Source of the DNA: Acanthaster planci
Lineage: Eukaryota > Echinodermata > Asteroidea > Valvatida > Acanthasteridae
Assembly: GCF_001949145.1 (NCBI RefSeq)
Contig: NW_019091628.1
Span: 274,873-303,665 of the forward strand
DNA length: 28,793 bases
Direction of reading: 5' to 3'
Shown: piece by piece, positions 28,746 through 28,793 of the stretch
Position numbering within the stretch: position 1 is the first letter of the stretch
Layout: each line of letters begins with the position of its first letter
Program-made: the position numbers and the translations under genes
The notes under the pieces: generated by a model
Told to the model about the DNA's origin: nothing
What the model saw: only the letters and a program-made list of their open reading frames with translations
The model's database searches: none

Positions 28746-28793
28746 CTGAATTATTTCATGCGCAGAATGGTGAGTAGCATACCTTGTAATGAG

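Overview
This is eukaryotic nuclear DNA. The genes are interrupted by GT-AG introns, and the window is moderately AT-rich and dense in short non-autonomous repeats. The CUL5 and VBP1 proteins are close to their vertebrate orthologues, and short motifs such as tacatgtac and taggcctat recur. A non-vertebrate deuterostome (echinoderm, hemichordate or cephalochordate) fits best; this is inference, not proof. A run of N at 16236-16797 is an assembly gap.

Layout, left to right. (1) 85-2130, minus strand: the first five coding exons of an SLC5A-family sodium/solute cotransporter, running off the left edge. (2) 2131-8066: about 5.9 kb with no gene I can support, holding inverted-repeat elements. (3) 8067-12353, minus strand: complete six-exon gene for prefoldin subunit 3 (VBP1/PFDN3, 192 residues), with a tRNA-derived repeat and a piggyBac-like MITE in its introns. 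(4) 12354-13207: head-to-head promoter interval shared by VBP1 and CUL5. (5) 13208-25355, plus strand: complete 19-exon cullin-5 gene (782 residues), with three minisatellites in introns 4 and 10. (6) 25356-27811: convergent 3' region. (7) 27812-28745, minus strand: the last three coding exons of a coiled-coil protein I cannot name.

The genes are ordinary housekeeping or transport genes and do not form an operon or a dedicated system. CUL5 is the scaffold of CRL5 ubiquitin ligases, and VBP1 belongs to the prefoldin chaperone and is known in vertebrates as a VHL-binding protein. Sharing a divergent promoter would allow co-expression, but nothing in the sequence proves it. All exon models were assembled by hand from splice signals and remembered family sequences. 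Splice phases agree throughout each gene.

The points most worth a second look are the altered substrate-site motif of the SLC5A protein, the intron 10 array of CRE/POU-like motifs, the 42-bp array that runs into the exon 5 acceptor of CUL5, and an interleaved pair of inverted repeats around a Pol III-type promoter.
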